From an uncultured Chloroflexales bacterium (GTDB taxonomy: Bacteria; Chloroflexota; Chloroflexia; Chloroflexales; Chloroflexaceae): 64,000 nucleotides of DNA. Position 1 is the first letter of the stretch. The number at the start of each line of letters is the position of its first letter. The stretch covers positions 1 to 64,000 of the forward strand of contig CALCJV010000029.1 of the NCBI GenBank assembly GCA_937967405.1. The letters are read 5' to 3'. Made by a program: the position numbers and the translations under genes. Below the pieces are notes generated by a model. It ran no database searches. It saw only the letters and a program-made list of their open reading frames with translations, and had not been told where the DNA came from. This document shows positions 15,984 through 24,610 of this stretch, piece by piece.

Positions 15984-17003
15984 GTGGACCACCAATTGAT
16001 CAAAGAAAGGCTCCGCGATCACATGCAACAGTCATTCCTTAACGAGGATACCCAACCTAGGTCTGCTCCGCGCATTGCCACCCAGTTTACTGCTGACGCG
16101 CCAATTACCTTGTATCATGGTGATTGTCTTGATGGATTGCGGCTGATCCCTGACGGAAGTGTCACGCTGATTATTACCTCACCGCCCTATAATCTTGGCA
16201 AACGGTATGAGGACCACCAGCAGCTTGACGCATATCGAGATTCGTATGAGCTGATCATTCGTGAACTTCGGCGCGTATTGTCCGAACAGGGTTCAATCTG
16301 CTGGCAAGTAGGCAACTATGTTGCGAATGGTGAGATTGTCCCGTTAGACATCGTGTTTTATCCACTCTTTAAGCGGCATGGCTTCAAACTTCGGAATCGC
16401 ATTGTGTGGCACTTTGCCCATGGACTGCATGCCTCCAAACGATTTTCGGGACGCTATGAAACGCTGTTATGGTTCACGAAAACTGACACGTATACCTTCA
16501 ATCTGGATGATGTTCGCGTTCCTGCAAAGTATCCCGGTAAACGGCACTTTAAGAAAGGCCCCAAATATGGTACTCCCAGTGGCAATCCGTTGGGAAAAAA
16601 TCCTTCGGACATATGGTCTATTGTTGTCCACGATTGGGAGACAGGGTTGTGGAACATTCCCAATGTCAAAGCGAATCATCCAGAAAAAACCATCCACCCC
16701 TGCCAATTTCCGATTGAGTTGGTCGAACGGTGTATCTTAGCCCTATCCAACAAAGGCGATCTTGTCTTCGATCCCTTTAGCGGTGTCGGGAGCGCAATCC
16801 TTGCAGCCCTGATGCATGATCGCCGTGCCGTTGGGTTTGAGAAAGAAGCTGAATACATCCAGATTGCCCATCAACGCATTCATGATTTGTACACAGGGGC
16901 ATTGAAATACCGTCCTTTAGGAAAACCTATTTATGAGCCTACAGGACGTGAAAAGGTTTCCCAATTTCCCCATGAATGGTTGCAAAATAGTGGTGATGTA
17001 TGA
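15984..17003 (+). CDS. Type II DNA methyltransferase (beta class, SPPY motif)
   Basis: This is the modification half of a restriction-modification pair; it adds a methyl group to the amino group of cytosine (N4) or adenine (N6). The 339-residue protein has the catalytic motif T65-S-P-P-Y69 near the N-terminus and the AdoMet motif FDPFSGVGS from residue 262, the order that defines beta-class amino-methyltransferases. SPPY is typical of N4-cytosine enzymes but not exclusive. Start is a GTG three bases after the previous stop. The end overlaps the nuclease ATG by four bases. Base composition is clearly more AT-rich than the neighbours, which suggests transfer. Confidence 0.92.
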   Translation: MDHQLIKERLRDHMQQSFLNEDTQPRSAPRIATQFTADAPITLYHGDCLDGLRLIPDGSVTLIITSPPYNLGKRYEDHQQLDAYRDSYELIIRELRRVLSEQGSICWQVGNYVANGEIVPLDIVFYPLFKRHGFKLRNRIVWHFAHGLHASKRFSGRYETLLWFTKTDTYTFNLDDVRVPAKYPGKRHFKKGPKYGTPSGNPLGKNPSDIWSIVVHDWETGLWNIPNVKANHPEKTIHPCQFPIELVERCILALSNKGDLVFDPFSGVGSAILAALMHDRRAVGFEKEAEYIQIAHQRIHDLYTGALKYRPLGKPIYEPTGREKVSQFPHEWLQNSGDV

Positions 17004-17593
17004 TTATCGCTGGACGCTATTCATTTAATCGTGGCGATGAAGTTGTGCAAAAGGAATATGCTGGTCTGTTACGCGAAGGAGAGGAAGCGATATGGCGCGT
17101 CAATGCAGAGAGTCATCGTACCAAAGCAAGTCAGGAGAAGACGAAGCGCGGGAAGTGGCTCTATAGCCCAATTAGTTTGAATGGAGCAATCAAAGAGCTT
17201 TTGCAGCAACGAGGCTGGCAACGGCAGCGTGTTGAGATTGAGTATTCGAGTGCATATTATACACCTGAATATCAAGGCCCTGTTGAGCGCAAAATTAGGG
17301 CTTATCGTGAAATGGATTTCGTAAAAGAAAAGTTAGGACTAGAGATACAGTTCGGGAAGTATGCTTTTATGGTATATAATGTTGCCGCGAAGATGACAAT
17401 ATTTCGTAATCTTGGACACATTGAAGTTGGCATAGAAGTTGTTCCAATTAAACAATTTGCCGAGCAGATGTCGTCTGGCGTGTCCTATTTTGAGCAGTTT
17501 GTCTGGGATTTGGAACAACGGGGAGTGTCAGATATTGACATCCCCGTCTTGATTTTGGGCGTTGATAGTGAGTCGAGTGTGCAACACCCATAA
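17000..17593 (+). CDS. Type II restriction endonuclease, BglII/BstYI-like
   Basis: The 197-residue protein carries the active-site pattern of BglII: Asp106, then Glu115-x-Gln117 in LGLEIQFGKYAFMVYN. In BglII the equivalent residues are Asp84, Glu93 and Gln95, so the Asp to Glu distance of nine residues is the same. The following KYAFMVYNVAAKMTIF strand fits the family. BglII cuts AGATCT and BstYI cuts RGATCY, so a GATC-centred site is likely but not proven. It overlaps the methyltransferase stop by four bases (ATGA) and is AT-rich. It converges on the cyclase gene at 17628. Confidence 0.85.
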   Translation: MIIAGRYSFNRGDEVVQKEYAGLLREGEEAIWRVNAESHRTKASQEKTKRGKWLYSPISLNGAIKELLQQRGWQRQRVEIEYSSAYYTPEYQGPVERKIRAYREMDFVKEKLGLEIQFGKYAFMVYNVAAKMTIFRNLGHIEVGIEVVPIKQFAEQMSSGVSYFEQFVWDLEQRGVSDIDIPVLILGVDSESSVQHP

Positions 17594-17627
17594 GAAATCA
17601 GATGTTGTTGCTTTTCTGCGCTTTTGC

Positions 17628-19067
17628 CTAGCGTGCTCCCAATCCCAACGACGTGAGGAACCGTTGCATGGGTGATGTGCCTGCGCCCAGCACGATCTCA
17701 TCCGGTGGATTGAGCAGGCGTGTGCGGTAGATGGTGTGGTTACCATCCAGCCCCTTGAGGTTGACTTCTTGGCGGAGCGTGTCGCCGATCCGCACCGTAT
17801 CGAGCAGTTGCCGGAACGCAGGATCAGCATACACCTCTGCCGAACACGCGAGTTCGCCGCTACGAGCCAGCCCCTGTATCCGCGCTGCCTTGTTCACCGA
17901 TGAGCCGAAGTAGTCTAGCCGATCATTCAGCGTGACCAGAATCGCCGGGCCGCGATGGACACCGAGCTTCAGCCAAACCTGCTCTGAAATGTTGCGCTGG
18001 GCATTGTAGGCTTCGATCTGGGCGAGAAAAGCGGCAATCGCCCGCATCGCTTGCTCGTTGTTGAGGAACGAAGCCATCACTGCATCGCCGATAGTTTTCA
18101 GCACGCGCCCGCCGCAATCCTCAATCGCTCGAAACAGAATGTCGAAGTGGTCGCGCACGATGTTATACGCAACGGCATCGCCCAGCATCTCATACATGCG
18201 GGTTGAGCCGGTAATATCAGTGAAGAGGGTTGTCACCGATGAGATCAGCAGCCGCTCTCGATCCGATAGCACCTGATCGCTGAATAGCTCACGGAATACT
18301 GGATGGTGGCTCAGTTGCAGCCCAGTTAAGATCGGGGGGGGATGATCGAGAATGGTATCGGCATCGGCGGCACTCACCACCCACAGCAGCGAACGTGGTG
18401 CGGCCCGGTTGGTGTAGTGCAGGCGCACCCGCCCCGGCTGTGCTATAAGTGTGGCCGGGATCATGCCGGTTGCCGTCTCGGTGATGCGAAACTCCTGCAC
18501 CTCAGAGGTGGGCGCACCCGCCACCGTGAAATCGCCGTAGCTACCGGTGACGGGTGAGAAGAAGTGGTAGCTGCCTTCCACCATATCCGCTTCACCAGTG
18601 ACGCTTTGCCCATATCCCGCATCCAGCCCATATTGGGGCTGAAAGATCGCCAACGGCTTGAAGAAGTCCGTCGGGGCGGATTCGTTCTCAATCTCGGTAT
18701 TGAGCGAGAAGGTCACTTCGACGCGCTCGGCAAAATCGGCGGTGAAGTCCATCACACAGACGGAACAGTGGGTCAGCGAAGGAGCCTCGTTGAGCGATTG
18801 AAACTCCGTCGCAATGGTATTGCACATCGGGCAGTGAATATCCCAATGCAGATCGAGCAAGCCCACCCGAACAGCATACAGGCATTCGCCTAACACTGTA
18901 GATAGCGGGAAGCCAAGCTCAGTCGCAAGGCGCACGACATTGATGCGGTAGCGATCCGCGAGCGACGATTGGATCAGCCACGCTTGCAGCCCGTCGAGCA
19001 AGGCGTGGTTCGCAGCAGGGCGTTGCTTCAAGACGGTGATACGTTGCTGTAACCGTTCGGTATTCAT
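17628..19067 (-). CDS. Class III nucleotide cyclase with DUF5939-type sensor
   Basis: The product (479 residues) has an N-terminal DUF5939-like region with two Cys pairs (CPMC near 78 and CSVC near 102) that could bind zinc, a beta-rich middle, and a C-terminal class III cyclase domain (about 285-470). The metal-binding aspartates are seen in TTLFTDITGST and KTIGDAVMASF. It would make cAMP or cGMP in the cytoplasm. The frame opens at a GTG (19076), but the ATG at 19067 has AAAGGAG at the right distance and is used. A promoter is at 19088-19116. It shares its layout with the gene at 48900, which has an extra SRPBCC domain. Confidence 0.88.
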   Translation of the reverse strand: MNTERLQQRITVLKQRPAANHALLDGLQAWLIQSSLADRYRINVVRLATELGFPLSTVLGECLYAVRVGLLDLHWDIHCPMCNTIATEFQSLNEAPSLTHCSVCVMDFTADFAERVEVTFSLNTEIENESAPTDFFKPLAIFQPQYGLDAGYGQSVTGEADMVEGSYHFFSPVTGSYGDFTVAGAPTSEVQEFRITETATGMIPATLIAQPGRVRLHYTNRAAPRSLLWVVSAADADTILDHPPPILTGLQLSHHPVFRELFSDQVLSDRERLLISSVTTLFTDITGSTRMYEMLGDAVAYNIVRDHFDILFRAIEDCGGRVLKTIGDAVMASFLNNEQAMRAIAAFLAQIEAYNAQRNISEQVWLKLGVHRGPAILVTLNDRLDYFGSSVNKAARIQGLARSGELACSAEVYADPAFRQLLDTVRIGDTLRQEVNLKGLDGNHTIYRTRLLNPPDEIVLGAGTSPMQRFLTSLGLGAR

Positions 19068-19087
19068 AGGGGGCACGCTCCTTTATG

Positions 19088-19116
19088 AGTATACGATGAG
19101 AACTATCTACGGTAAA
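19088..19116 (-). promoter_or_regulatory. Promoter of the cyclase gene
   Basis: On the minus strand TTTACC (19111-19116) is followed after 17 bases by TATACT (19088-19093). The leader to the start codon is only about 15 bases and contains AAAGGAG. Confidence 0.65.
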
Positions 19117-19211
19117 AAGTATCTCTAGCTCTTCCTGATTGTCTCACACCGAGCGTGGTACTACCGTAACCAATTGCACCGTTGCGAGCATCACTTGGTG
19201 TAAGCGTGGCG

Positions 19212-19793
19212 TTATGCGCTTGTGCCCGCCAAGCCAAGCCGCTCGGACTCAGCTTGCAGGGCGGCCAGCACCAGCTCGATCAAGGCTTCCAGCGACACGC
19301 CCAATTCGGCTGCACCCTGCTCAATATCTTCACGGCTGACCTTCGCCGCAAAGGCTTTGTCCTTCAGCTTCTTCTTGACTGATGAGACCTTCACCCCCGC
19401 CACATTCTTGTCGGGGCGTACCAGTGTGACCGCCGTGACAAAGCCGCTCAGCTCATCAACGGCAAACAGGGTTTTTTCCATTGGCGAAAGCCGCGCAACA
19501 TTGGCATAGTTGGCGTGGCTGAGAATAGCCCGGCAGACTTCTTCGCTCCAGCCGTGCTCACGCAGGTAGGCTACCCCAATAAACGGGTGGCCAGTCTCAT
19601 CGAGATTGGGGTTAGGGTATTGCTCATAATCCATATCGTGCAGCAAGCCCACCGCCTGCCACAGATCGGGGTCTGCGCCCTGCTGCTGGGCGGCATAGTG
19701 CATACTCGCCGCAACGGCCTCGCAGTGCTTGCGAAGGCTCTCGGCTTGCACCCATGCATACAGGATCGTGCGGGCCTGTTCAGTCAAGCTCAT
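19212..19793 (-). CDS. HD-domain hydrolase
   Basis: The 193-residue protein is a metal-dependent phosphohydrolase of the HD superfamily. The HD motif is in AVGLLHDMDYEQYPN (about residues 46-60), with an early His (RKHCEAVAASM) and a later HPFIGVAYLREHG segment typical of the HDIG-like proteins that act on nucleotides. The C-terminal third is a Lys-rich helical region (VSSVKKKLKDKAF). The frame starts at a TTG followed by an ATG at 19793; both are served by AAGGAG. It is alone on its strand. Confidence 0.85.
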   Translation of the reverse strand: MSLTEQARTILYAWVQAESLRKHCEAVAASMHYAAQQQGADPDLWQAVGLLHDMDYEQYPNPNLDETGHPFIGVAYLREHGWSEEVCRAILSHANYANVARLSPMEKTLFAVDELSGFVTAVTLVRPDKNVAGVKVSSVKKKLKDKAFAAKVSREDIEQGAAELGVSLEALIELVLAALQAESERLGLAGTSA

Positions 19794-19895
19794 CAATCGT
19801 TACTCCTTTTCATTTACGGATACCTGCTGTGCATCATACCATGTTCTGGAGCCTATCTGGGTGCAGATTGCCGCCGTATTGCAGGGGGACAGTGC

Positions 19896-19901
19896 TATAA
19901 T
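19896..19901 (+). promoter_or_regulatory. Extended -10 box upstream of the DinB fragment and MBL operon
   Basis: GTGCTATAAT ends at 19901: a perfect TATAAT with a TGC extension, about 35 bases before the GTG of the DinB-like fragment. Confidence 0.6.
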
Positions 19902-19936
19902 AGAACAGGAACGTACCATCGCAGAGGAGAAAGTTT

Positions 19937-20131
19937 GTGAGAGAGTTATCTGCTGTTCCCCCGACACCACCCAGCGTTGGGTTACATCCAGAGCTGGCTG
20001 AGGCTGCGGCTAGCGTTGCCCCCGTGACTGAGCATCTGCGTGCGCTGACCGCCAGTATGACCGATACGCAATTCAACTGGCACTCCAAAGGCATTGTTGC
20101 CGCAGCAGGTTATCCGGTAGGGACTGCCTGA
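19937..20131 (+). pseudogene. Truncated DinB-like protein (64 residues)
   Basis: A GTG at 19937 with AGAGGAGAAA just upstream opens a frame of 64 codons that overlaps the start of the next gene (TGATG). The segment HLRALTASMTDTQFNWHSKG looks like the first helix and turn of DinB/DUF664 four-helix proteins (…L-x-x-L-x-x-x-Q-x-N-W-x…), which are normally about 150-170 residues. The rest of the bundle is missing. It is either a decayed gene kept as a translational leader for the metallo-hydrolase or a real short protein. Translation is likely because of the good site. Confidence 0.55.
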
Positions 20132-20898
20132 TGCAGCTTACGTTTCTAGGAACGGGAACTTCGATGGGCGTACCCGTGATTGGCTGCACCTGCGCGGTGT
20201 GTACCTCTGCCGATCCGCGCAATCGGCGCACGCGGACTTCTGCCCTGCTTGAGTGCAGCGATCAAACCATCCTCATTGATGCCGGCCCCGATTTCCGCGA
20301 GCAAGCCTTGCACCAGAGGATCACGCACCTTGATGCCGTAGTGCTGACGCACTCACACTACGATCACGTAGGCGGGCTAGACGATCTGCGCCCGCTGATC
20401 CCGCATGCAACGTGCATGCCCGTGTATGGTTATGCCAGTACCCTGCGCGATGTGCGCGAACGCTTCAGCTATGCCTTTGCTACCGTGCAGGATGGCTCGA
20501 CCCGCCCTAGCCTTGAACTGCACGAAATCCACCCACTCACGCCCTTCAGCATCGGCAAAGTGACGTTGCTACCGCTTGATGTGCAGCATGGCACATGGAC
20601 GATAGCTGGCTTTCGGATCGGGCGGCTGGGCTACATCACCGACGCAAGCTACCTGTCACCCGAAACCCTCGCCCACCTCACTGGGCTGGATGTGCTCGTG
20701 CTGAATGCGCTGCGCTACACTGATCATCCAACTCACTTCAGCCTGCCCCAAGCCTTAGCCGTGATTGCACAGCTCCAGCCCCAGCGCACCTTTTTGGTGC
20801 ATCTGACGCATGCCTTCGATCACGGTGCAATGGGCGACGAGCTACCACCTAACGTTGCGCTGGCCTATGATGGGCTGTGCCTGACGATAGCGGAGTAG
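20131..20898 (+). CDS. Metallo-beta-lactamase-fold phosphodiesterase, PhnP-like
   Basis: The 255-residue protein has the zinc motif HSHYDHVGG (about residues 71-79), and further ligands in LIDAGPDFR, VQHGTW and VHLTHAFDH. The N-terminal LGTGTSMGVPVIGCTCAVC region has the Cys cluster found in PhnP-type cyclic phosphodiesterases, which may bind a structural zinc. It likely hydrolyses a cyclic phosphate or phosphodiester in the cytoplasm. The start overlaps the DinB-like stop (TGATG) and the next gene begins five bases after its stop, so translation is coupled. Confidence 0.88.
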   Translation: MQLTFLGTGTSMGVPVIGCTCAVCTSADPRNRRTRTSALLECSDQTILIDAGPDFREQALHQRITHLDAVVLTHSHYDHVGGLDDLRPLIPHATCMPVYGYASTLRDVRERFSYAFATVQDGSTRPSLELHEIHPLTPFSIGKVTLLPLDVQHGTWTIAGFRIGRLGYITDASYLSPETLAHLTGLDVLVLNALRYTDHPTHFSLPQALAVIAQLQPQRTFLVHLTHAFDHGAMGDELPPNVALAYDGLCLTIAE

Positions 20899-20903
20899 GG
20901 CAC

Positions 20904-22022
20904 GTGCGGGTTGGCTTTGATCTGCGCTTGAATGCCTATCGGCAGGGGGGTATCCCGCAGTACAATCGGCAACTGCTCGGCGCACTGGCAACGCTTGCGC
21001 CGGAAGTAGACTTTGTCGCTTTACAGCACCGCAAGCAACCGCAACCGGTGGTCACAGGTGCAAACATCACGCCGGTAACGCTGTTCACGCCGCCGCACCA
21101 TCGCTTTGAGCCGCTTGCGCTGCCGCTTGAGCTACTCTCGCAGCGGCTCAGCCTGCTGCACTGCCCAGATGTGATTGCCCCCCGCTGGCGCAAGATGCCC
21201 GCTGTAGTCACGATCCACGATCTGGCGTTTCTGTTATTTCCAGAGATTCTCGATGCGAATGCGCGGCAGTATTACGGTCAGGTGCGCGACACTGTGTGTC
21301 ACGCCGATGCGATCATTGCCGTCTCGCAGCACACCCGCACCGACATCTGCACGCTGCTGGATGTGCCCCCAGAGCGGGTAACGGTGATCTACGAAGCGGC
21401 AGCACCGCACTTCGCTCCAGTTGCGCTGCCGCCGCAGGCCACGCGCCAGATCAACCAGCATCGCCTAACTGCGGGAACCTTTGCACTGTTTGTCAGTACG
21501 ATAGAGCCGCGCAAGAATTTGACCACGCTGTTGCGTGCGCTGCGGCTGTGCCTTGATCGGGAGCCACAGCTCCCGTACCGGCTGGTGATTGCTGGGCTGC
21601 CCGGCTGGAACGATGGGCCGATCTACCAAGCGGCGCGTGATCTGCGCCTCGCCGAGCAGCTGACGTGGCTGGGCGGAGTCAGCCAAACCGATCTGCACTG
21701 GCTTTACAATGCTTGCCGCGTGTATGCGAATCCGTCGCTGTATGAGGGCTTTGGCTTGCCGGTGTTGGAGGCACTGGCGTGCGGTGCGGCGGTGCTGGCC
21801 GCAGATACCAGTAGTATTCCGGAAGTGGCGGGCGATGCGGCCATGCTCCTGCCCGCCACAGATGTGGAAGCATGGGCGGCTGCGCTGGCGCGGCTGTGGA
21901 CGGATGCGGCTCTACGGGAACAACTGGGCCAGCGGGGGGTGGCCCAAGCGGCGCGGTTCTCGTGGCGGCGAGCAGCCCACGAAACGCTGATGGTGTATCG
22001 GCAGGTGGTGGAGAAGCGGTGA
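20904..22022 (+). CDS. Glycosyltransferase family 4
   Basis: The product is a 372-residue GT-B glycosyltransferase. It has VVTIHDLAFL (about 99-108), FVSTIEPRKNLTTLLRA (about 200-216) and the donor-site motif NPSLYEGFGLPVLEALACG (about 280-298). The GTG start at 20904 has GGAG and AGGG just upstream; the frame extends a little further back but only inside the previous gene. It resembles the GT4 gene at 7131 motif by motif. With ManC-like and Rmd-like genes next door, a mannose- or rhamnose-type donor is likely, by context. Confidence 0.9.
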   Translation: MRVGFDLRLNAYRQGGIPQYNRQLLGALATLAPEVDFVALQHRKQPQPVVTGANITPVTLFTPPHHRFEPLALPLELLSQRLSLLHCPDVIAPRWRKMPAVVTIHDLAFLLFPEILDANARQYYGQVRDTVCHADAIIAVSQHTRTDICTLLDVPPERVTVIYEAAAPHFAPVALPPQATRQINQHRLTAGTFALFVSTIEPRKNLTTLLRALRLCLDREPQLPYRLVIAGLPGWNDGPIYQAARDLRLAEQLTWLGGVSQTDLHWLYNACRVYANPSLYEGFGLPVLEALACGAAVLAADTSSIPEVAGDAAMLLPATDVEAWAAALARLWTDAALREQLGQRGVAQAARFSWRRAAHETLMVYRQVVEKR

Positions 22023-22052
22023 CAAGGGAAGCGGGATAGAGCTGCGGCCCAG

Positions 22053-22075
22053 AGCCGTGTCCCTATGACACGGCT
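22053..22075. terminator. Perfect 9-bp hairpin between convergent genes
   Basis: AGCCGTGTC and GACACGGCT pair perfectly around CCTAT, between the GT4 stop (22022) and the ManC-like stop (22112). No T-run. It can act on both strands. Confidence 0.6.
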
Positions 22076-22111
22076 GCATACGCTCCATCTGTACATCCTT
22101 GATTGGCTCGG

Positions 22112-23224
22112 CTAGAACGTAACCGATTGGTCACCGAGCGTCGTATTGGGCCAGATGCGGATCTGTCTATCAAGGCGGTTGTCGGCTCCAATCGTGCAGC
22201 CATCGCTCACGATAGCCCCGCCTACTACCTGTGTGCCCACGCCGATCTGATTGCCAGACCCCACCACGCACGAGCGGAGCACAGCTTTCTCAGCAATCTG
22301 GTTATTGTTCCACAGCACGGCTCCTTCGAGTGTAGCCTCAGCCCCGATGGTGCAGTTGTCGCCAATCACGGTTGGACCAATGATGCTGGCGCGGCGGGCA
22401 ATCCGCACGTTGTTGCCGATCATAACCGGCGGTACGATCTGCACGTCGGCTGCGATTTCGACGTTCTCACCGAGCCATACGCGGGTTTGGGTTTCGTGGC
22501 CGAGAAAGGGGTAGCTAGCTTTGCCAATCAGAATATCGTGGTTGACCTCAATGTAGTTGTGGGGTCGTCCAATGTCGGTCCAGTAAGCCCGTGAAGGATA
22601 GCCGTACATGGGGTCGCCGGTCTGGAGCAGGACGGGGAATAGCCCGCGCTCGAACATGAAGAATTGGCGCGGCGGCACGTAGCGCAGCACCTCCGGCTCG
22701 ATGATGTACGTTCCAGCATTGATCAGGTTGGTGGTGATCTCCTCTGGGCGCGGCTTCTCGGTGAAGCGCAAGATGCGCTGGTCGCGGTCTGTATCCACCA
22801 AACCAAACTGGGTAGGGTCTTCAACGGGGGTTAGCGCAATGGTGGTTTTGCTGCCTTTGCTGCGGTGGAAGGCGAGCATCTCGATCAGGTTCAGGTCGGT
22901 CAGCACATCGCCATTAAAAACAAAAGTGGTGCCATCGAGCAGGTGCTCGACGTACTTGATTGCGCCCGCCGTGCCGAGTGCTTCTGGTTCCTCGCTGATG
23001 TGCAGCTTGATGCCAAGCCGTGAGCCATCGCCGAGCGCGACGCGGAATCGCTCGGCGAGATACTGCACGGCCAGTACCACTTCAGTAATGCCCTGATCGC
23101 GGAGGCGGTGCAGCATATACTCGATGAAGGGGCGATTGGCAATCGGGATCATCGGCTTAGGGGTATTGCATGTCAGCGGGCGCAGGCGCGTGCCTAGCCC
23201 ACCCACCAAAATCACAGCTTTCAT
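22112..23224 (-). CDS. Nucleotide-sugar pyrophosphorylase, mannose-1-phosphate guanylyltransferase type
   Basis: The 370-residue protein joins a sugar 1-phosphate to a nucleotide. The N-terminal signature AVILVGGLGTRLRPLT with TPKPMIPI binds the nucleotide and phosphates; NGDVLTDLNL holds the metal Asp. From about residue 240 a left-handed beta-helix follows (VWLGENVEIAADVQIVPPVMIGNNVRIARRASIIGPTVIG…), as in bacterial GDP-mannose and glucose-1-phosphate enzymes. A GAGGAG site lies six bases before the ATG. It follows the HNH gene by 43 bases and the Rmd-like gene further upstream, so GDP-mannose is the most likely product. Confidence 0.85.
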   Translation of the reverse strand: MKAVILVGGLGTRLRPLTCNTPKPMIPIANRPFIEYMLHRLRDQGITEVVLAVQYLAERFRVALGDGSRLGIKLHISEEPEALGTAGAIKYVEHLLDGTTFVFNGDVLTDLNLIEMLAFHRSKGSKTTIALTPVEDPTQFGLVDTDRDQRILRFTEKPRPEEITTNLINAGTYIIEPEVLRYVPPRQFFMFERGLFPVLLQTGDPMYGYPSRAYWTDIGRPHNYIEVNHDILIGKASYPFLGHETQTRVWLGENVEIAADVQIVPPVMIGNNVRIARRASIIGPTVIGDNCTIGAEATLEGAVLWNNNQIAEKAVLRSCVVGSGNQIGVGTQVVGGAIVSDGCTIGADNRLDRQIRIWPNTTLGDQSVTF

Positions 23225-23267
23225 ACGTGGCTCCTCTTTCGCATGCGGGACAACCGATCTATGCAGA

Positions 23268-24566
23268 TCAAATCCGATCTCCTTTTTTCAGATTACACTT
23301 GCGGCAGAGCAGTTGCACATTGCCGACCGAATTGTCTCCACCGCGACTAAATGGAATAACGTGATCAAATTCCAGATACTCGCTAGCCCCGCACTCCGCG
23401 CACTTGCCTTGATCACGGTTCCATACAGCTTTGCGAACATCATGCGGGATGCGCCGCGAGGCTTTGTCGCTCTGGGGCACGAGCATTTGGCGTTTCTCAA
23501 TTCGCACCAGCGCATCAATCACCGCCTCAGTCAATAGGGGATCAGGGGTGGTATATTTGCCTGCGCCACGCTTGACCGATAATTCGAGCTGAATCGTGTG
23601 CCCATCTTGCACCACGCGCAGGATATTCTTGAGCAGGATCGTCCAGCCTTCGCTATTGGCAACGAAGTGCAGCTGTTTGTTGGTGGCAATTATGCGTCCA
23701 CTGAGCGGGATTACATTGGTGCGGGTGGCACGGTGATAGATCGCTGGGGTTTCGAGGTGGGCGATCTCACCCGCATTGAGGTGGATCGAGGGCTTGATCG
23801 TGGGCAGGTGTCCGTGCCGGATGGCGGTGATGTATTTGAGACGGGCAAGGTGCTGGAGCAGGGGTTGGATCTGCTCATTCGGGACACACAGCATCTGTTG
23901 CGCCCTAAGGAAGTTCGTCTCTTCCGCTTCGGTGATCTCGCCATTGGCGTAGGCGAAGGTCAAGGCGCGTTCGAGCATGGCAATCGCATCGGGGCGGATC
24001 GAGGCAATCGCCTCAGCGTAGGGAATGCGTTGCGTCTGGCAGAACTTCTGGAGGGAATGTTGCTCTTCATCTGACAGCACATTATCGCTCGTGGCTTTGA
24101 GGAAGGCAACCCGAAAAAGGGCGAGACCGCTCTTGACTTCCTTCTCGCAGCTGCCGCACCGCTTAGTGCTCTGATTATAGGTGAAGCGGTCAAGGAAGCC
24201 AATCACGCGCTGGCAACGCTGGCACGCACGCTGATTGGGGTGGTTCGTAGGGGGCTGAGCGGGGTTCGTGAGGGTGATAGTGGCGTTCGTGTTGGCGTGG
24301 GCAGGTGGCGGGATCGGCACGTTCATAGCTTGCAAAGCCTTGGCAGCTTGTTGCCCATAGTTTGTCGTCGGGTTGAGCTGGTAGGCTTGCTCGGCGCACT
24401 GGCGTTTGGTGGCGAGGTCGGCACTACTTGCACCGAGCCATAGCCACGCCACTTGACTGGTGTTGTCGAGGTGAAGGGCCTGCTGAAATAGGCGTTGCGC
24501 GGTGGCTTTGTCGCCAGCGTTAAAAGCAGCAATCCCACGCTCAACCAGTTCCCGTATACTCTCCAT
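23268..24566 (-). CDS. TPR-zinc-ribbon protein with C-terminal HNH nuclease
   Basis: The 432-residue protein has an N-terminal two-helix TPR module with AWLWLGA (about residues 10-75), a Cys-rich part with two CxxC pairs (CQRCQ, CGSC, about 112-150), a helical middle with DNVLSDEEQHSLQKFC that resembles TerB-like proteins, a beta-rich domain (about 255-360), and a final HNH domain: CAECGASEYLEFDHVIPFSRGGDN…NVQLLCRKCN, with two CxxC pairs and the catalytic D-H. The ATG at 24566 has AAGGGGAA upstream and is preferred over an earlier start at 24644. It lies between two GDP-sugar genes, an unexpected site for a nuclease. Confidence 0.85.
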   Translation of the reverse strand: MESIRELVERGIAAFNAGDKATAQRLFQQALHLDNTSQVAWLWLGASSADLATKRQCAEQAYQLNPTTNYGQQAAKALQAMNVPIPPPAHANTNATITLTNPAQPPTNHPNQRACQRCQRVIGFLDRFTYNQSTKRCGSCEKEVKSGLALFRVAFLKATSDNVLSDEEQHSLQKFCQTQRIPYAEAIASIRPDAIAMLERALTFAYANGEITEAEETNFLRAQQMLCVPNEQIQPLLQHLARLKYITAIRHGHLPTIKPSIHLNAGEIAHLETPAIYHRATRTNVIPLSGRIIATNKQLHFVANSEGWTILLKNILRVVQDGHTIQLELSVKRGAGKYTTPDPLLTEAVIDALVRIEKRQMLVPQSDKASRRIPHDVRKAVWNRDQGKCAECGASEYLEFDHVIPFSRGGDNSVGNVQLLCRKCNLKKGDRI

Positions 24567-24610
24567 CGCTGTTCCCCTTTGTGGATTACGTCCTAGACTA
24601 TTGTTTAGGG

